Shown: positions 8,693-18,654, counted from the stretch's first letter. The stretch is 36,293 bases of DNA from Clostridiales bacterium (GCA_012519195.1 JAAYQP010000041.1:1-36293); one strand, 5' to 3'. A program made the numbers and translations. Notes: a model not told the origin generated them from the letters alone.

Positions 8693-9003
8693 CTATTATT
8701 CACAATAAAAAAATCTTAATACTTTATAAGAAAATTGATTATAGCTATATTATCATTAAAAAATGGGTAAATCAAGTAAATGTTATAATCAACTCTGGTA
8801 CTAAGGCCTCCCACCAATAGGAGAGAATGTTGATCTAGTAATTTTAACTTATAAGAAACCCCTTTATTTTCTTGTCCTAATGGTGTATAATAGTTTAACA
8901 TGATTTAGGATAATCTAATTATTATCCCTCGCAATATCACTTTCTCTATCATATCTATCTTACTTTCCGTAAAGATTCCAATTTGATCAAAGGAGTTGAA
9001 TAA
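8693..9003. other. Divergent intergenic region malic enzyme/rho
   Basis: This non-coding gap must hold both divergent promoters. On the plus strand TATAAT (8886-8891) is a good -10 for rho, but its -35 (TTTATT, 8863-8868) is poor. ATCAAC (8789-8794) can pair with GTTGAT (8829-8834), enclosing CTCC/GGAG, which gives a stable hairpin on either strand. AAAGGAG for rho starts at 8989. The only ORF (61 aa, minus strand) has no ribosome binding site and is dismissed. Confidence 0.4.
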
Positions 9004-10506
9004 ATGAATAAACAGTATGATTCTATGACTCTTGTTCAGTTAAGAGAGTTGGCTAAAAAGCTAGGATTAAAAAATATTACATCATTGAAAAAAAGTGAAC
9101 TGATTCAGAAAATAAAGGATTATGAGGCTGAAGAGGTAGAAAATGCACCCCAGGGTAAATTGACAGAGATGCCGCAGGAGGAACAGTATCAGGAAGATCA
9201 GGTACAGGAAGAAGATCGAACACAGGAGGAAGACCGGGCACAAGAGGAGCATCAGGAAGAGGAGGGGCACCATTTAGAACTAGCTCAGTCAGAACATTTA
9301 CAAGCAGAGCATAGAAATGATAATGGCAAGCAAGAGAAAAAGCAAGTGATAAGCCATAATGATATTGATCATTTGGATAGCGGAGAAACCAAAGAGGGCA
9401 TTTTAGAAGTGCTACCGGATGGATATGGTTTTATTCGTTGTGATAACTATCTTCCAGGTGAAAATGACGTCTATGTATCACCGGCACAGATTCGCAGATT
9501 CAATCTAAAAACAGGTGATATTGTATCGGGAAATACTAGAATCCGTAACCAGAATGAAAAATTCAGTGCATTATTATATATAAAGAGTGTGAATGGTTTT
9601 CATCCAAACGAGGCACAGAAAAGAAAAAGATTTGAAGATTTAACTCCTGTTTTCCCTAATGAAAGAATTCATTTAGAGACACCGGGAAGCGGAGTAGCAA
9701 TGAGAATGGTTGATTTAATATCACCGATTGGTATGGGGCAAAGAGGAATGATCGTATCCCAGCCGAAAGCAGGTAAAACTACCTTATTAAAACAGATAGC
9801 TAAAGCAGTAATCCGAAATCATCCAGATATGAAAGTAATCATTCTTCTTATCGATGAACGTCCTGAGGAGGTTACTGATATTAAGGAATCAATTGAAGGA
9901 AAGAATGTGGAGGTAATCTATTCTACCTTTGATGAGCTTCCTGAAAATCATAAACGGGTTTCAGAGATGGTAATCGAACGGGCAAAGCGCCTTGTAGAAC
10001 ATAAACAAAATGTCATGATACTCCTTGATAGTATTACCCGTCTGGCTAGGGCTTATAACCTTACGGTTCAGCCCAGTGGAAGAACCTTATCCGGTGGTTT
10101 GGATCCAGCGGCTCTTCATATGCCTAAGAAATTCTTTGGTGCCGCTAGGAATATACGTGAGGGCGGTAGCCTTACAATCCTTGCTACTGCATTAGTAGAT
10201 ACCGGTAGTAGGATGGATGATGTTGTTTTCGAGGAGTTTAAGGGGACCGGTAATATGGAACTTGTTCTGGACAGAAGTTTATCTGAAAAACGAATCTTTC
10301 CTGCCATTGACATATCAAAATCTAGTACGAGAAGGGAAGATCTTATCCTATCAAAGCCAGAAGTTGAAGCAATCTATTTAATGAGAAAGGCCATGAGTGG
10401 TATAAAATCAGAGGAAGCCCTGGAAAGAATCATCGATATGTTCCTCAAGACGAAAACAAATGCGGAATTTATTGACATGATTCGTAGAACCAAAATTGTC
10501 TTTTAG
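9004..10506 (+). CDS. rho: Transcription termination factor Rho
   Basis: Rho is the hexameric RNA-dependent ATPase that ends transcription of untranslated RNA. The N-terminal SAP-like Rho_N domain is at about 1-43. Next comes a ~80-residue very acidic Gln/Glu-rich insert (about 45-125) with the 6-residue repeats [18 protein letters not shown]. The RNA-binding cold-shock-like domain follows ([19 protein letters not shown] from about 141). The ATPase core has the P-loop PKAGKTT (254-260) and Walker B-like [16 protein letters not shown]. At 500 aa it is longer than E. coli Rho (419 aa) because of the insert. AAAGGAG lies about 8 nt upstream. It heads the rho-rpmE-DUF1385-prmC-prfA cluster typical of Clostridia. 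Confidence 0.97.
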   Translation: MNKQYDSMTLVQLRELAKKLGLKNITSLKKSELIQKIKDYEAEEVENAPQGKLTEMPQEEQYQEDQVQEEDRTQEEDRAQEEHQEEEGHHLELAQSEHLQAEHRNDNGKQEKKQVISHNDIDHLDSGETKEGILEVLPDGYGFIRCDNYLPGENDVYVSPAQIRRFNLKTGDIVSGNTRIRNQNEKFSALLYIKSVNGFHPNEAQKRKRFEDLTPVFPNERIHLETPGSGVAMRMVDLISPIGMGQRGMIVSQPKAGKTTLLKQIAKAVIRNHPDMKVIILLIDERPEEVTDIKESIEGKNVEVIYSTFDELPENHKRVSEMVIERAKRLVEHKQNVMILLDSITRLARAYNLTVQPSGRTLSGGLDPAALHMPKKFFGAARNIREGGSLTILATALVDTGSRMDDVVFEEFKGTGNMELVLDRSLSEKRIFPAIDISKSSTRREDLILSKPEVEAIYLMRKAMSGIKSEEALERIIDMFLKTKTNAEFIDMIRRTKIVF

Positions 10507-10509
10507 GTA

Positions 10510-10538
10510 TTGCAAACATAAAAAACGTGTGTTATAAT
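10510..10538 (+). promoter_or_regulatory. Strong extended -10 promoter of rpmE
   Basis: TTGCAA (10510-10515), 17-bp spacer, TATAAT (10533-10538) preceded by the extended -10 TGT. It begins 4 bp after the rho stop codon, so rpmE is transcribed independently of rho. Confidence 0.8.
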
Positions 10539-10611
10539 GATAACACTGTTGAAAAATTGGGATTTTAATGATTACCAATATATCATTATTCGAGTACAAA
10601 GAGGTGAAATC

Positions 10612-10821
10612 ATGAAGGAAGGAATACATCCTAAGTATTATCAGGCTAAGGTTGATTGTAACTGTGGTAATGAGTTTGTTGTAGGATCTACAAAACCTGA
10701 GGTCCACGTTGAAATATGCTCTAAGTGTCATTCATTCTACACAGGACAGCAGAAAGCAGCTGCTGCTCGCGGTGCAATCGAGAAGTTCAACCGCAGATAT
10801 GGTATTAGCCAAGATAAATAA
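10612..10821 (+). CDS. rpmE: 50S ribosomal protein L31, zinc-binding type
   Basis: L31 bridges the two ribosomal subunits. The 69-aa protein carries the zinc-ligand pattern Cys16-X-Cys18 and Cys36-X2-Cys39, so it is the zinc-containing (C+) form. The family start MKEGIHPKY is preceded by GAGGTG (10601-10606). An upstream in-frame ATG at 10537 lies inside the promoter's -10 element and is rejected. The gene is flanked by its own promoter and a terminator, consistent with a high-output monocistronic unit. Confidence 0.97.
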   Translation: MKEGIHPKYYQAKVDCNCGNEFVVGSTKPEVHVEICSKCHSFYTGQQKAAAARGAIEKFNRRYGISQDK

Positions 10822-10850
10822 TTTCGTTGCAATATATAATAACGTTAAAA

Positions 10851-10887
10851 ATTGGGTTGAGGTTCTTTTCCTCAACCTATTTTTAAA
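10851..10887 (+). terminator. Rho-independent terminator after rpmE
   Basis: GGTTGAGG (10855-10862), 7-nt loop TTCTTTT, CCTCAACC (10870-10877), extended by a G-T and a T-A pair and followed by TATTTTT. Confidence 0.88.
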
Positions 10888-10956
10888 TAAACTAAGATTA
10901 TTAATCATATATCATTTGGTTTGATACGGATTATGTAGAAAGGTGCGGGTGCAAAG

Positions 10957-12234
10957 ATGAAACCATCGGGTATTGGGGGAATGGCAGTTATGGAAGGCGT
11001 TATGATGAAAAGCAATGACGCTTATGCTGTTGCCGTCCGTAAGCCGAATAATGAAATAGCCATCGAAAAGAAGGAATATAAAAGTTTTTCTGATAAGGTA
11101 AAGATCTTTAAGCTACCTATTTTCCGTGGAATGTTAGTTTTTGTTGAATCATTGGTAATTGGTATGAAAGTTTTAAACTTCTCTGCCAGCTTCTTTGAGG
11201 AGGAAGAAGAAGAGAAGAAGAGTAAAAAATCAAAGAATAAGAAAAGAGACAGAAATAAGGAAAAGAAATTAGCAGTAGAGGAGATATCGATCTCTGAAAC
11301 TTCAACAGATGAGGAAAAAGCACCGGCCTCAGCGGAAAATAATAAGAAAAATATAAAGCAAGAAGAAGGCTCCAATGCCTTATTAATGGCAGCTGCTGTA
11401 CTTCTTTCCATTGCTATGTCCATTGCATTGTTTATGGTTTTACCAGTTCTAATTTCTAACCTATTTTCCAATTATATCACGAATCATTATACCCTTGCGT
11501 TTGTAGAAGGCTTACTACGCCTTGCGATTTTTATAGGTTATGTCCTTGCAGCCTCCCAAATGAAAGAGATAAAGCGGGTATTTATGTATCACGGTGCAGA
11601 ACATAAGACGATCAACTGTATAGAGAATGGCTTCGAGTTAACCGTGGAGAATGTAAGATGGCAGTCGAAACAGAACAAACGCTGTGGGACAAGCTTTATG
11701 CTATTTGTTATGCTAATTAGTTTGATCTTCTTTATATTTCTTCCATCAGGAAATCTGGCATGGAGAATCCTGACCAGAGTATTTTTGATTCCTATTATAT
11801 CCGGTGTTTCCTATGAATTTATTCGGCTTGCCGGTAAGAGAGATAATGTGGTTTTGAATATACTAAGTAAGCCGGGATTAATCATGCAAGGATTAACTAC
11901 CAAAGAGCCGGATGATTCAATGATTGAAGTTGCGATCAAATCCGTGGAAGCGGTATTTGATTGGCGAGCATTTTTGGAGGATAATAACTCTAAAAAAGAG
12001 GAAGAACCGGTTCAAAACCGTGGGACTCAAAGCCTTAGAAAAAGCACGTCAGTAAAAAAAGAAGCGAATCAATCGATTGATATGATCAAAGAAAACAAAA
12101 TGAAGCATAATATTAATAAAGATGATCATACAGCGGCTTTACAAGAAAAGCCCCGTTCAACTTCCATATCTTTCGAACTTACGGAGGAGGAAGATGACGA
12201 GATTCTAAAAGCCTTGGATAAATATTTGGATTAG
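10957..12234 (+). CDS. DUF1385 family membrane protein (YqhQ-like)
   Basis: The N-terminus has the family signature GGMAVMEGVMMK (7-18). Later comes the conserved YHGAEHKTINCIE (211-223), whose His/Glu residues suggest metal binding, and several hydrophobic segments (about 142-170, 180-200, 247-265, 270-290). Two charged low-complexity regions are unusual: an insert of Glu- then Lys-rich sequence at about 81-139, and an 85-residue C-terminal tail after residue 340. Function is unknown; the family is a frequent neighbour of prmC and prfA in Clostridia, as here. GAAAGGTG precedes the ATG. Confidence 0.85.
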   Translation: MKPSGIGGMAVMEGVMMKSNDAYAVAVRKPNNEIAIEKKEYKSFSDKVKIFKLPIFRGMLVFVESLVIGMKVLNFSASFFEEEEEEKKSKKSKNKKRDRNKEKKLAVEEISISETSTDEEKAPASAENNKKNIKQEEGSNALLMAAAVLLSIAMSIALFMVLPVLISNLFSNYITNHYTLAFVEGLLRLAIFIGYVLAASQMKEIKRVFMYHGAEHKTINCIENGFELTVENVRWQSKQNKRCGTSFMLFVMLISLIFFIFLPSGNLAWRILTRVFLIPIISGVSYEFIRLAGKRDNVVLNILSKPGLIMQGLTTKEPDDSMIEVAIKSVEAVFDWRAFLEDNNSKKEEEPVQNRGTQSLRKSTSVKKEANQSIDMIKENKMKHNINKDDHTAALQEKPRSTSISFELTEEEDDEILKALDKYLD

Positions 12235-12278
12235 AATAATAAACATTTATAAAGTGGGATTGTTAATGAGGACAGTAT

Positions 12279-13109
12279 ATGAGTACTTTACGGGAACTAT
12301 TGCAAACAGCCCGGGAATATCTTTCCCAACATGAGATAGCAGATGCCAGTGTAGATGCATGGTATCTGCTTGCCCATGTCTTTGGGATAAGTCGGACAGA
12401 CTATTACTTGAATTGTGAGTCTCCTGTGCCGGAGGAAAAACTTAAGGCTTATATGGAACTTGTTGAGCAAAGAGGAAGGCATATACCACTTCAGCTACTT
12501 ACCGGAACGCAGGAGTTCATGGGATTGGAATTTGAGGTTACTTCCGATGTACTTATACCGAGGCAGGATACGGAAGTATTAGTTGAAGAGGTCCTTAAGG
12601 TATGTAATAATAAGTCCGTATTAGATATGTGTACCGGTTCAGGGTGCATTATTATTAGTCTAGCAAAACTGGGCCATGTAAAATTAGCGGTTGGAGTGGA
12701 TATCTCTACAAAAGCGCTGAATGTGGCGAAAAAAAATGCGATGAAGCATAAAGTTACAATAGACTTCCTTCAAAGTGATTTATTTGATCAAGTGGAAGGA
12801 AAGTATGATATTATTGTATCCAATCCACCCTATATACCTACGAGAGAGATACCAAAGCTTATGCTGGAAGTACGGGATCATGAACCAATCCTTGCCCTTG
12901 ACGGTGAAGCGGATGGGCTTGCCTTTTATCGCAGAATTACCAAGTCGGCCATGGAATACTTAGAGGATCATGGGTATCTCTTTTTGGAGATCGGGTACAA
13001 TCAGGGTATTAAAGTAAAGGAACTCTTACAAAATGCAGGATTTCAAGAAATACAAATAATAAAAGATCTTAGTGGACTGGATAGAGTTGTTATTGGAAGA
13101 AAATCCTAA
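12279..13109 (+). CDS. prmC: Release factor glutamine N5-methyltransferase PrmC
   Basis: PrmC methylates the Gln of the GGQ motif of release factors; its substrate RF1 is encoded by the next gene. It is 276 aa, with an N-terminal helical domain (1-85) and a Rossmann-type methyltransferase domain. The SAM-binding motif is LDMCTGSGCI (115-124) and the catalytic/substrate motif NPPY is at 182-185. RQDTEVLVEEV (95-105) is also family-typical. The ribosome binding site is weak (GAGGA), and the gene is 44 bp after DUF1385. Confidence 0.95.
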   Translation: MSTLRELLQTAREYLSQHEIADASVDAWYLLAHVFGISRTDYYLNCESPVPEEKLKAYMELVEQRGRHIPLQLLTGTQEFMGLEFEVTSDVLIPRQDTEVLVEEVLKVCNNKSVLDMCTGSGCIIISLAKLGHVKLAVGVDISTKALNVAKKNAMKHKVTIDFLQSDLFDQVEGKYDIIVSNPPYIPTREIPKLMLEVRDHEPILALDGEADGLAFYRRITKSAMEYLEDHGYLFLEIGYNQGIKVKELLQNAGFQEIQIIKDLSGLDRVVIGRKS

Positions 13110-13162
13110 GCCCGGTAGAAAAGACCGGCTAGGTATCAAACTATTATTGGAGGAAGATTTGC

Positions 13163-14236
13163 ATGTTTGATAAATTAGAAGATTTATTGATAAGATATCG
13201 GGAAATTGAGCAAGAACTATCCGACCCCAATGTCATCACTGATCAAAACAATTTTCGAAAGCTTATGAAAGAACAATCAGAGCTTGCGGATATCGTTGAA
13301 AAGTATCTTGAATATAAGGATGCACAGGCTGGTATTGAGGAAAGTCTTGCCATGCTTAATGAGGAAAGTGACGAAGAAATCAGAGAATTGGCCAAGGAAG
13401 AACTAAATACCTGTAAGCAAAAGTTGGAGACTATAGAAGAGGAACTTAAAATATTGCTACTACCCAAGGATCCTAACGATGAGAAAAATGTCATTATCGA
13501 GATCCGAGGAGGGGCTGGTGGAGATGAGGCGGCTCTCTTTGCAGCAGAGTTATATCGTATGTATGTCCGTTATGCAGAACGGAACCGTTGGAAGGTTGAA
13601 ATGATGAACCTGAATGAAAACGGGATTGGTGGATTTAAAGAAGTTATCTTTATGATTCATGGTAAAGGGGCTTATTCAAAACTGAAATACGAGAGTGGTG
13701 TACACCGTGTTCAGCGGGTTCCTGTTACCGAATCTGGTGGTAGAATTCATACATCGACTGCTACGGTGGCAATTATGCCAGAGGCAGAAGACGTGGATGT
13801 TGAGTTGGATTTAAATGATTGTAAATTTGATGTATTTCGTTCCTCAGGTAACGGTGGACAGAGTGTTAATACGACAGATTCAGCGATTCGTCTTACCCAT
13901 ATACCAACTGGTATTGTTATTTCCTGTCAGGATGAGAAATCACAATTAAAAAATAAAGACAAGGCAATTAAAATTCTACGATCTAGACTTTATGAGTTAG
14001 AGCAACAAAAAATGCAGAGTGCGGAAGCTGAGGCTAGAAAAAGCCAGATAGGAACCGGAGATCGATCGGAAAAGATACGAACTTATAATTTCCCTCAAGG
14101 AAGAGTTACCGAGCATCGGATTAAACTTACGACTCATCAGCTGGATGCTGTAATGGATGGGGATCTAGATGAGATCATAGATAGCCTAATCGCAGCCGAC
14201 CAGGCAGCGAAATTAAGTAATCTCCAAGAGGAATAA
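13163..14236 (+). CDS. prfA: Peptide chain release factor 1
   Basis: RF1 ends translation at UAA and UAG. It has 357 aa. The codon-reading tripeptide PVT is at 187-189 (RF1 type PxT rather than RF2 SPF). The peptidyl-transferase-centre motif GGQ is at 231-233, within [16 protein letters not shown]. The GAGGDEA block (117-123) is also characteristic. GGAGGAAG lies 8 nt before the ATG. It is 53 bp after prmC and 19 bp before the next gene, so an operon is likely. Confidence 0.97.
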   Translation: MFDKLEDLLIRYREIEQELSDPNVITDQNNFRKLMKEQSELADIVEKYLEYKDAQAGIEESLAMLNEESDEEIRELAKEELNTCKQKLETIEEELKILLLPKDPNDEKNVIIEIRGGAGGDEAALFAAELYRMYVRYAERNRWKVEMMNLNENGIGGFKEVIFMIHGKGAYSKLKYESGVHRVQRVPVTESGGRIHTSTATVAIMPEAEDVDVELDLNDCKFDVFRSSGNGGQSVNTTDSAIRLTHIPTGIVISCQDEKSQLKNKDKAIKILRSRLYELEQQKMQSAEAEARKSQIGTGDRSEKIRTYNFPQGRVTEHRIKLTTHQLDAVMDGDLDEIIDSLIAADQAAKLSNLQEE

Positions 14237-14255
14237 GAGTAAGAGGTTAGGAATA

Positions 14256-15074
14256 ATGAAGCAGAAGTCAGTAATCAGCAGCAAAAATAATCCACAGGTT
14301 AAAAATATTAATTTATTGCAGAAGAAGGCCAAGGCCAGAGAAGAGCAAGGTGTCTATGTGGTGGAAGGGACCAAGATGTTTGAAGAAGCCAGAGACTTAA
14401 AGCTTCTGCAGAAAGCCTTTTTGTCGGAAAGCTTTTATCAAATGAAGCTGAAGGAAACAAAGAACTATTTTGAAAACCTGGATTATGAAGTGGTTAGCGA
14501 CTCTGTTTTTAAAGAAATGTCAGAGACAAAATCCCCTCAAGGGATTTTAGGTATTGTCAAACAAACAAGTTACTCCTTAGAGGAAATTACTGCCAATCCA
14601 ACCCCCCTACTTCTTCTTTTAGAGGATATTCGTGATCCAGGGAATCTGGGAACCATGATACGAACCGCGGAAGGAGCAGGAGTAAGCGGGATTATTCTAA
14701 ATCATTCCTGTGTCGATATCTATAATCCCAAGGTAGTGCGATCAACCATGGGATCGATCTACCGGATGCCCTATTATCAAACAAAGGATTTTATATCGAC
14801 CCTAACAGCACTGAAGGAGTTGGGGATTACTATCTTTGCAGCTCATTTAAATGGGAGAAATTATGATCTTGATGGGAGCTTTCAGCAAAGTTGTGCATTT
14901 CTTATTGGAAATGAAGCCAATGGCTTATCGGAAGAAGCATCCAAAATGGCAGATATCAGAATAAAGATACCCATGGAGGGTAAGGTTGAATCTTTAAATG
15001 CGGCCATTGCTGCGGCGATTCTAATGTATGAGGCAGCAAGGCAAAGAAGGAAAGTAAGTAATCGTAAAGAATAG
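14256..15074 (+). CDS. TrmH/SpoU family RNA 2'-O-methyltransferase
   Basis: Methylates ribose 2'-OH groups in rRNA or tRNA; the exact target is not determinable. The N-terminal substrate-binding domain (about 1-105) resembles the L30e-like SpoU_sub_bind domain. The SPOUT knot motifs are present: motif 1 DIRDPGNLGTMIRTAEG (about 124-140), motif 2 FLIGNEANGLS and motif 3 IPMEGKVESLNAAIAAAI. The 272-aa length fits 23S rRNA guanosine-2'-O-methyltransferase-like proteins. The start 19 nt after prfA has AAGAGG upstream, suggesting co-transcription. Confidence 0.92.
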   Translation: MKQKSVISSKNNPQVKNINLLQKKAKAREEQGVYVVEGTKMFEEARDLKLLQKAFLSESFYQMKLKETKNYFENLDYEVVSDSVFKEMSETKSPQGILGIVKQTSYSLEEITANPTPLLLLLEDIRDPGNLGTMIRTAEGAGVSGIILNHSCVDIYNPKVVRSTMGSIYRMPYYQTKDFISTLTALKELGITIFAAHLNGRNYDLDGSFQQSCAFLIGNEANGLSEEASKMADIRIKIPMEGKVESLNAAIAAAILMYEAARQRRKVSNRKE

Positions 15075-15121
15075 TTTCACTTTTAAGTTTAATAGATAAA
15101 ATTGAATAGAAATTTATTAAT

Positions 15122-15206
15122 AGATGGGTGAGCATGATCAGATCCAGAACAGATGGAGGATAATAGAAATCTCCAATGGAACAGATATTCTCACCTATTT
15201 TATTGT
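15122..15206 (+). terminator. Probable terminator with nested hairpin
   Basis: GGTGAG (15127-15132) pairs with CTCACC (15190-15195), extended by flanking bases, followed by TATTTTATTGTTTT. Inside, TGGAG (15154-15158) pairs with CTCCA (15171-15175). The long interior is unusual for a simple terminator. Confidence 0.5.
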
Positions 15207-15335
15207 TTTAAATGTTTATATAGGTTTAATAAAATTTGATTTCATGCATTTCCCAGATTGAATATTACACAACAGACATGTATATTGAATGTGGATATTG
15301 AATGAGATGTTAAGAAAAAATTAAGCTTAATTTTA

Positions 15336-15364
15336 TTGATAAAGTGTTTTTGATGTAATATTAT
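15336..15364 (+). promoter_or_regulatory. Promoter of LTA-synthase-like gene
   Basis: TTGATA (15336-15341), 17-bp spacer, TATTAT (15359-15364), about 50 bp before the start codon. The rest of the gap from 15207 is AT-rich; the only other thing seen is a short direct repeat, TATTGAATG (near 15282 and 15296). Confidence 0.5.
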
Positions 15365-15416
15365 ATTGCTAATCCAAAATTTATAACTTACTAGTAGTCT
15401 AATAGCGGGGGATCGT

Positions 15417-17285
15417 ATGAAGAAAATTAAAGAAATACTTGCATCAACTTATTTTATAGCAATTCTTTTCGTTTTTAAAATGATGGTTTACTATTCATTA
15501 ATCGAAGTAAATCAATTAGAAATCGTATTAATTTTAATCAGTCTTGTGGTATGGGGCGGTATCTATTTCTGTTTCAGTAAGTGTGGACTAAAGAGAAAAA
15601 GGGAAATTTTCCTATCTGTTTACTTTTTACTTAGTTTGCTTATGTTTGCAGATACTATGTACTATAATTACTATAATCAGACCGTATCTATCCGCGAGAT
15701 ATGGCAAGCAAAGAGCGTAACAGCAGTACCAAAAAGTTTTATTGCCACCCTGATACCAGCCAGCTTTCTACTATTTATTGATATACCATTTGCCTATTAT
15801 AGCTTTAAAAAATATATTGATACAAAAGCGCAAAAGGATAAGCCTTTAAAACGGGAATTGAAATATATCATTTCTGTCTTATTAGCGGTTTTAATAACTT
15901 TGGTTGCTAATCCCTTTCATTCAACGGCAATTGAACGGGTAAATAATACAGAGTTCTTTACAAATCATGTAAATGATATTTATGAGGCAATCGCTGATAA
16001 TATTACACCTGCAGAGATGGAAGAGGAGGAGATCCTGGAGGTGTTGAATGAAATTGTTCCAGAAACGACAGGGCCTGCCTATAACGGTATTGGGAAGGGG
16101 AGGAATTTAATACTTATCCAATTGGAAGCTTTTCAGGATTTCCTTATTGGTGCAGAATATAATGGACAAGAGATTACACCAAATATAAACCGACTTATAG
16201 AGAAGGATAGTTTGTATTTTGATAATTTTTATTCCAATATAGGAAAGGGGAATACGGCAGATGCTGAGTTTTCCAGCTTAAACAGTCTATATCCCGTAAT
16301 TGAAGGCGAAAGTTATCGCCTGTATGAGGAGAATGTTTATAATGGTCTACCATGGCTACTAAGAGAAGAAGGTTATCGAGCCTTTGCAGTACATGGTTAT
16401 GAAGGAGAGTTTTGGAATAGGGAAAATGCTTATCCATACCAAGGCTTCCAAGACTACATTAGTATGGAGGATTTGAATCAAGAAGAAATTATCGGAATGG
16501 GAGTATCGGATAAATCTATGTTCCGACAATTGATTCCGATACTTGAAGAACAGAAGGAACCTTATTTCTCCTTTGTGATTACCTTGACCAATCACCATCC
16601 CTTCCTATTGGATGAGCAGTATACATCTTTCCAATTGAAGGAAGAGGATCAGGATACCAAGCTTGGGGCCTATTTGCAAACGGTTCATTATACGGATGAA
16701 GCAATTGGTCAGTTTATAGAAGATCTTAAGAAAGCCGGATTATATGACAATACGGTAATAGCATTCTATGGGGACCATCATGGATTAAACTGTGGAATGG
16801 AAGATGTACAAGAGGATGTAAGTGAATTTATAGGCCGAGTTTATGATTATGATGAAATGTTGAATGTTCCTTTTATCATCCATGTGCCAGACAGTGGGAT
16901 AAGCAAGGTGATTCATACAACCGGTGGACATATCGATGTAATGCCAACCATATCCAATATAATGGGATTAACTTATGATGATACCTTTACTCTGGGACAG
17001 GATTTGGGCAATGCAAAAGAAGGTTTTGTAGCCTTTACTACCTATCTGTTCGAGGGATCCTTTGTAAAGGATGATGTGATTTTTGAGATTTCCCGGGAAG
17101 GGATCTTTGAAGGAAGCAGAGCTTGGAGAATTGGAACAAATGAAAGCCTGGATGCCTCTCTTTTTGAGGAAGACTATAATAAAGCAATCCTATTAAAGAA
17201 GACATCAAAGGAGATCTTGGAGCAGAATTTGATGGCTAATTATATTATTCATGAAGATATACCCACAAAGGAAGCAAATGATTAG
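15417..17285 (+). CDS. LTA synthase family membrane sulfatase
   Basis: This 622-aa protein has five N-terminal membrane segments (about 11-27, 36-53, 64-82, 106-127, 149-165) and an extracellular sulfatase-type domain from about 228. Alkaline-phosphatase-superfamily residues of LtaS are visible: Glu237 in LIQLEAF, nucleophile Thr280 in GKGNTADAEF, HHPF (393-396), and Asp453/His454 in YGDHHG. Family members transfer glycerol-phosphate from phosphatidylglycerol to make lipoteichoic acid or related polymers. Whether this one makes LTA is inference, because paralogues decorate other polymers. The ribosome binding site GGGGGAT is close to the ATG. It is monocistronic, flanked by terminators. Confidence 0.88.
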   Translation: MKKIKEILASTYFIAILFVFKMMVYYSLIEVNQLEIVLILISLVVWGGIYFCFSKCGLKRKREIFLSVYFLLSLLMFADTMYYNYYNQTVSIREIWQAKSVTAVPKSFIATLIPASFLLFIDIPFAYYSFKKYIDTKAQKDKPLKRELKYIISVLLAVLITLVANPFHSTAIERVNNTEFFTNHVNDIYEAIADNITPAEMEEEEILEVLNEIVPETTGPAYNGIGKGRNLILIQLEAFQDFLIGAEYNGQEITPNINRLIEKDSLYFDNFYSNIGKGNTADAEFSSLNSLYPVIEGESYRLYEENVYNGLPWLLREEGYRAFAVHGYEGEFWNRENAYPYQGFQDYISMEDLNQEEIIGMGVSDKSMFRQLIPILEEQKEPYFSFVITLTNHHPFLLDEQYTSFQLKEEDQDTKLGAYLQTVHYTDEAIGQFIEDLKKAGLYDNTVIAFYGDHHGLNCGMEDVQEDVSEFIGRVYDYDEMLNVPFIIHVPDSGISKVIHTTGGHIDVMPTISNIMGLTYDDTFTLGQDLGNAKEGFVAFTTYLFEGSFVKDDVIFEISREGIFEGSRAWRIGTNESLDASLFEEDYNKAILLKKTSKEILEQNLMANYIIHEDIPTKEAND

Positions 17286-17303
17286 AAACACTAGCTAGGT
17301 ATA

Positions 17304-17342
17304 GAGGTTGTTGCTTGGTGATGGCAGCAACCTCATTTTAAT
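17304..17342 (+). terminator. Rho-independent terminator after LTA-synthase-like gene
   Basis: GAGGTTGTTGC (17304-17314), 9-nt loop, GCAGCAACCTC (17324-17334) with a single G-T pair, then ATTTTAATT. Confidence 0.85.
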
Positions 17343-17451
17343 TCATGACAAGGAATTTGACCTGCTAATTCATGCTCAGATAGTATGTTTATGCAGAGGG
17401 ATTTCTCTGTTATACTTTTATTTATATTATATTTATATTTATAGAAATTAC

Positions 17452-17492
17452 TTGACAGATAAATGATTTTAGAATAATGTATAAATAAACAT
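17452..17492 (+). promoter_or_regulatory. argF promoter with possible ARG box
   Basis: A perfect -35 TTGACA (17452-17457) is followed after 17 bp by TAATGT (17475-17480), a weak -10. Overlapping it is the imperfect palindrome ATGTATAAATAAACAT (17477-17492), which resembles an ArgR operator. A second AT-rich stretch with TATAAATAT follows. ArgR control is inference. The remaining ~145 bp to the gene hold nothing I recognise. Confidence 0.45.
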
Positions 17493-17639
17493 AAAATAAG
17501 TATAAATATAAATCGTTGTTAGTGATCAAGCTAATTATCTCAGGGGAATAAGTAAATTTTATTAAGAAAACTATGTATGAGAATTATAGAGATTTTGGAT
17601 AAGTAGATTGGGCTAACAGATTTAGGAATGGAGGGCTTT

Positions 17640-18575
17640 ATGAATTTAAAAGGTCGAAGCTTCTTAACGCTAAAGGATTATAACGCAAATGAGATTGAAT
17701 ACCTACTTGATTTGGCAGCAGATTTAAAAAGAAAGAAGAAGCAGGGGATTACAGGAAATAGCTTAAAGGGAAAGAATATTGCATTAATCTTTGAAAAACC
17801 CTCTACTAGAACGAGGGCTGCTTTCACTGTTGCATGTATTGATGAAGGAGGCCATCCGGAGTATCTTGGCAAGGATGATATTCAATTGGGGCATAAAGAA
17901 AGTATCGAGGATACGGCGAGGGTATTAGGAAGAATTTTTGACGGCATTGAGTTTCGTGGTTTTAAACAAGAATATGTTGAAAAATTGGCAGAGTATAGCG
18001 GTGTTCCCGTATGGAACGGGCTTACGGATCTTTATCACCCAACACAGATTCTTGCAGACTTCTTGACTTTAAAAGAGCATTTTGATAAGCTAAAAGGGTT
18101 AAATCTTGTCTATGTTGGTGATGGACGGAATAATATGGCCAATAGCTTAATGATAGGGTCCGCTAAGATGGGTATTAATTTTACCATATTAGCTCCAAAG
18201 TCGCTCTGGCCAGGGCAAGATTTTATTGATCTATGTAAAAACTATGCCTTAGATTCAGGGAGCAGAATAGAACTGTCAGATTGTCTAGATTCAGTTGTAG
18301 GAGCGGATGCAATCTATACTGACGTATGGTGCTCTATGGGTGAGGAGGAGTTGGCGGCTGAAAGAATTCGCCTCTTAAAACCTTACCAAGTAAATGCCAA
18401 CTTGTTGTCACGTACAAAGAAATCAAGTACTATATTTATGCATTGTCTGCCTGCAGTTAAGGGAAATGAAGTTACCGAAGAGGTATTTGAACAGTTTGCA
18501 GATCTTATATTTGATCAAGCTGAAAATCGAATGCATACAATCAAGGCAGTTATGGTTGCAACCCTAGGAATTTGA
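17640..18575 (+). CDS. argF: Ornithine carbamoyltransferase
   Basis: Condenses carbamoyl phosphate with ornithine to citrulline in arginine synthesis, or runs in reverse in catabolism. Motifs: carbamoyl-phosphate-binding STRTR (55-59), HPTQ (133-136), DVWCSMG (228-234) and ornithine-binding MHCLPA (267-272). An in-frame ATG four codons upstream is rejected because GGAGGG (17630-17635) overlaps it and serves the ATG at 17640; [11 protein letters not shown] is the usual family start. Length is 311 aa. No other arginine gene or arginine-deiminase gene is adjacent, so the biosynthetic name rests on sequence feel and the possible ARG box rather than context. Confidence 0.93.
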   Translation: MNLKGRSFLTLKDYNANEIEYLLDLAADLKRKKKQGITGNSLKGKNIALIFEKPSTRTRAAFTVACIDEGGHPEYLGKDDIQLGHKESIEDTARVLGRIFDGIEFRGFKQEYVEKLAEYSGVPVWNGLTDLYHPTQILADFLTLKEHFDKLKGLNLVYVGDGRNNMANSLMIGSAKMGINFTILAPKSLWPGQDFIDLCKNYALDSGSRIELSDCLDSVVGADAIYTDVWCSMGEEELAAERIRLLKPYQVNANLLSRTKKSSTIFMHCLPAVKGNEVTEEVFEQFADLIFDQAENRMHTIKAVMVATLGI

Positions 18576-18654
18576 TTTTTAATATATAAAATCATGTTAT
18601 TTTACTAGGTTCGCAATTATTTAAATAGATATCCGATGAAAGGAAGTTAATTCG

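Noticed and set aside
8716-8901. 61-aa minus-strand ORF between malic enzyme and rho
   Set aside because: No ribosome binding site, composition follows AT-rich intergenic DNA, and it lies over the likely divergent promoters.
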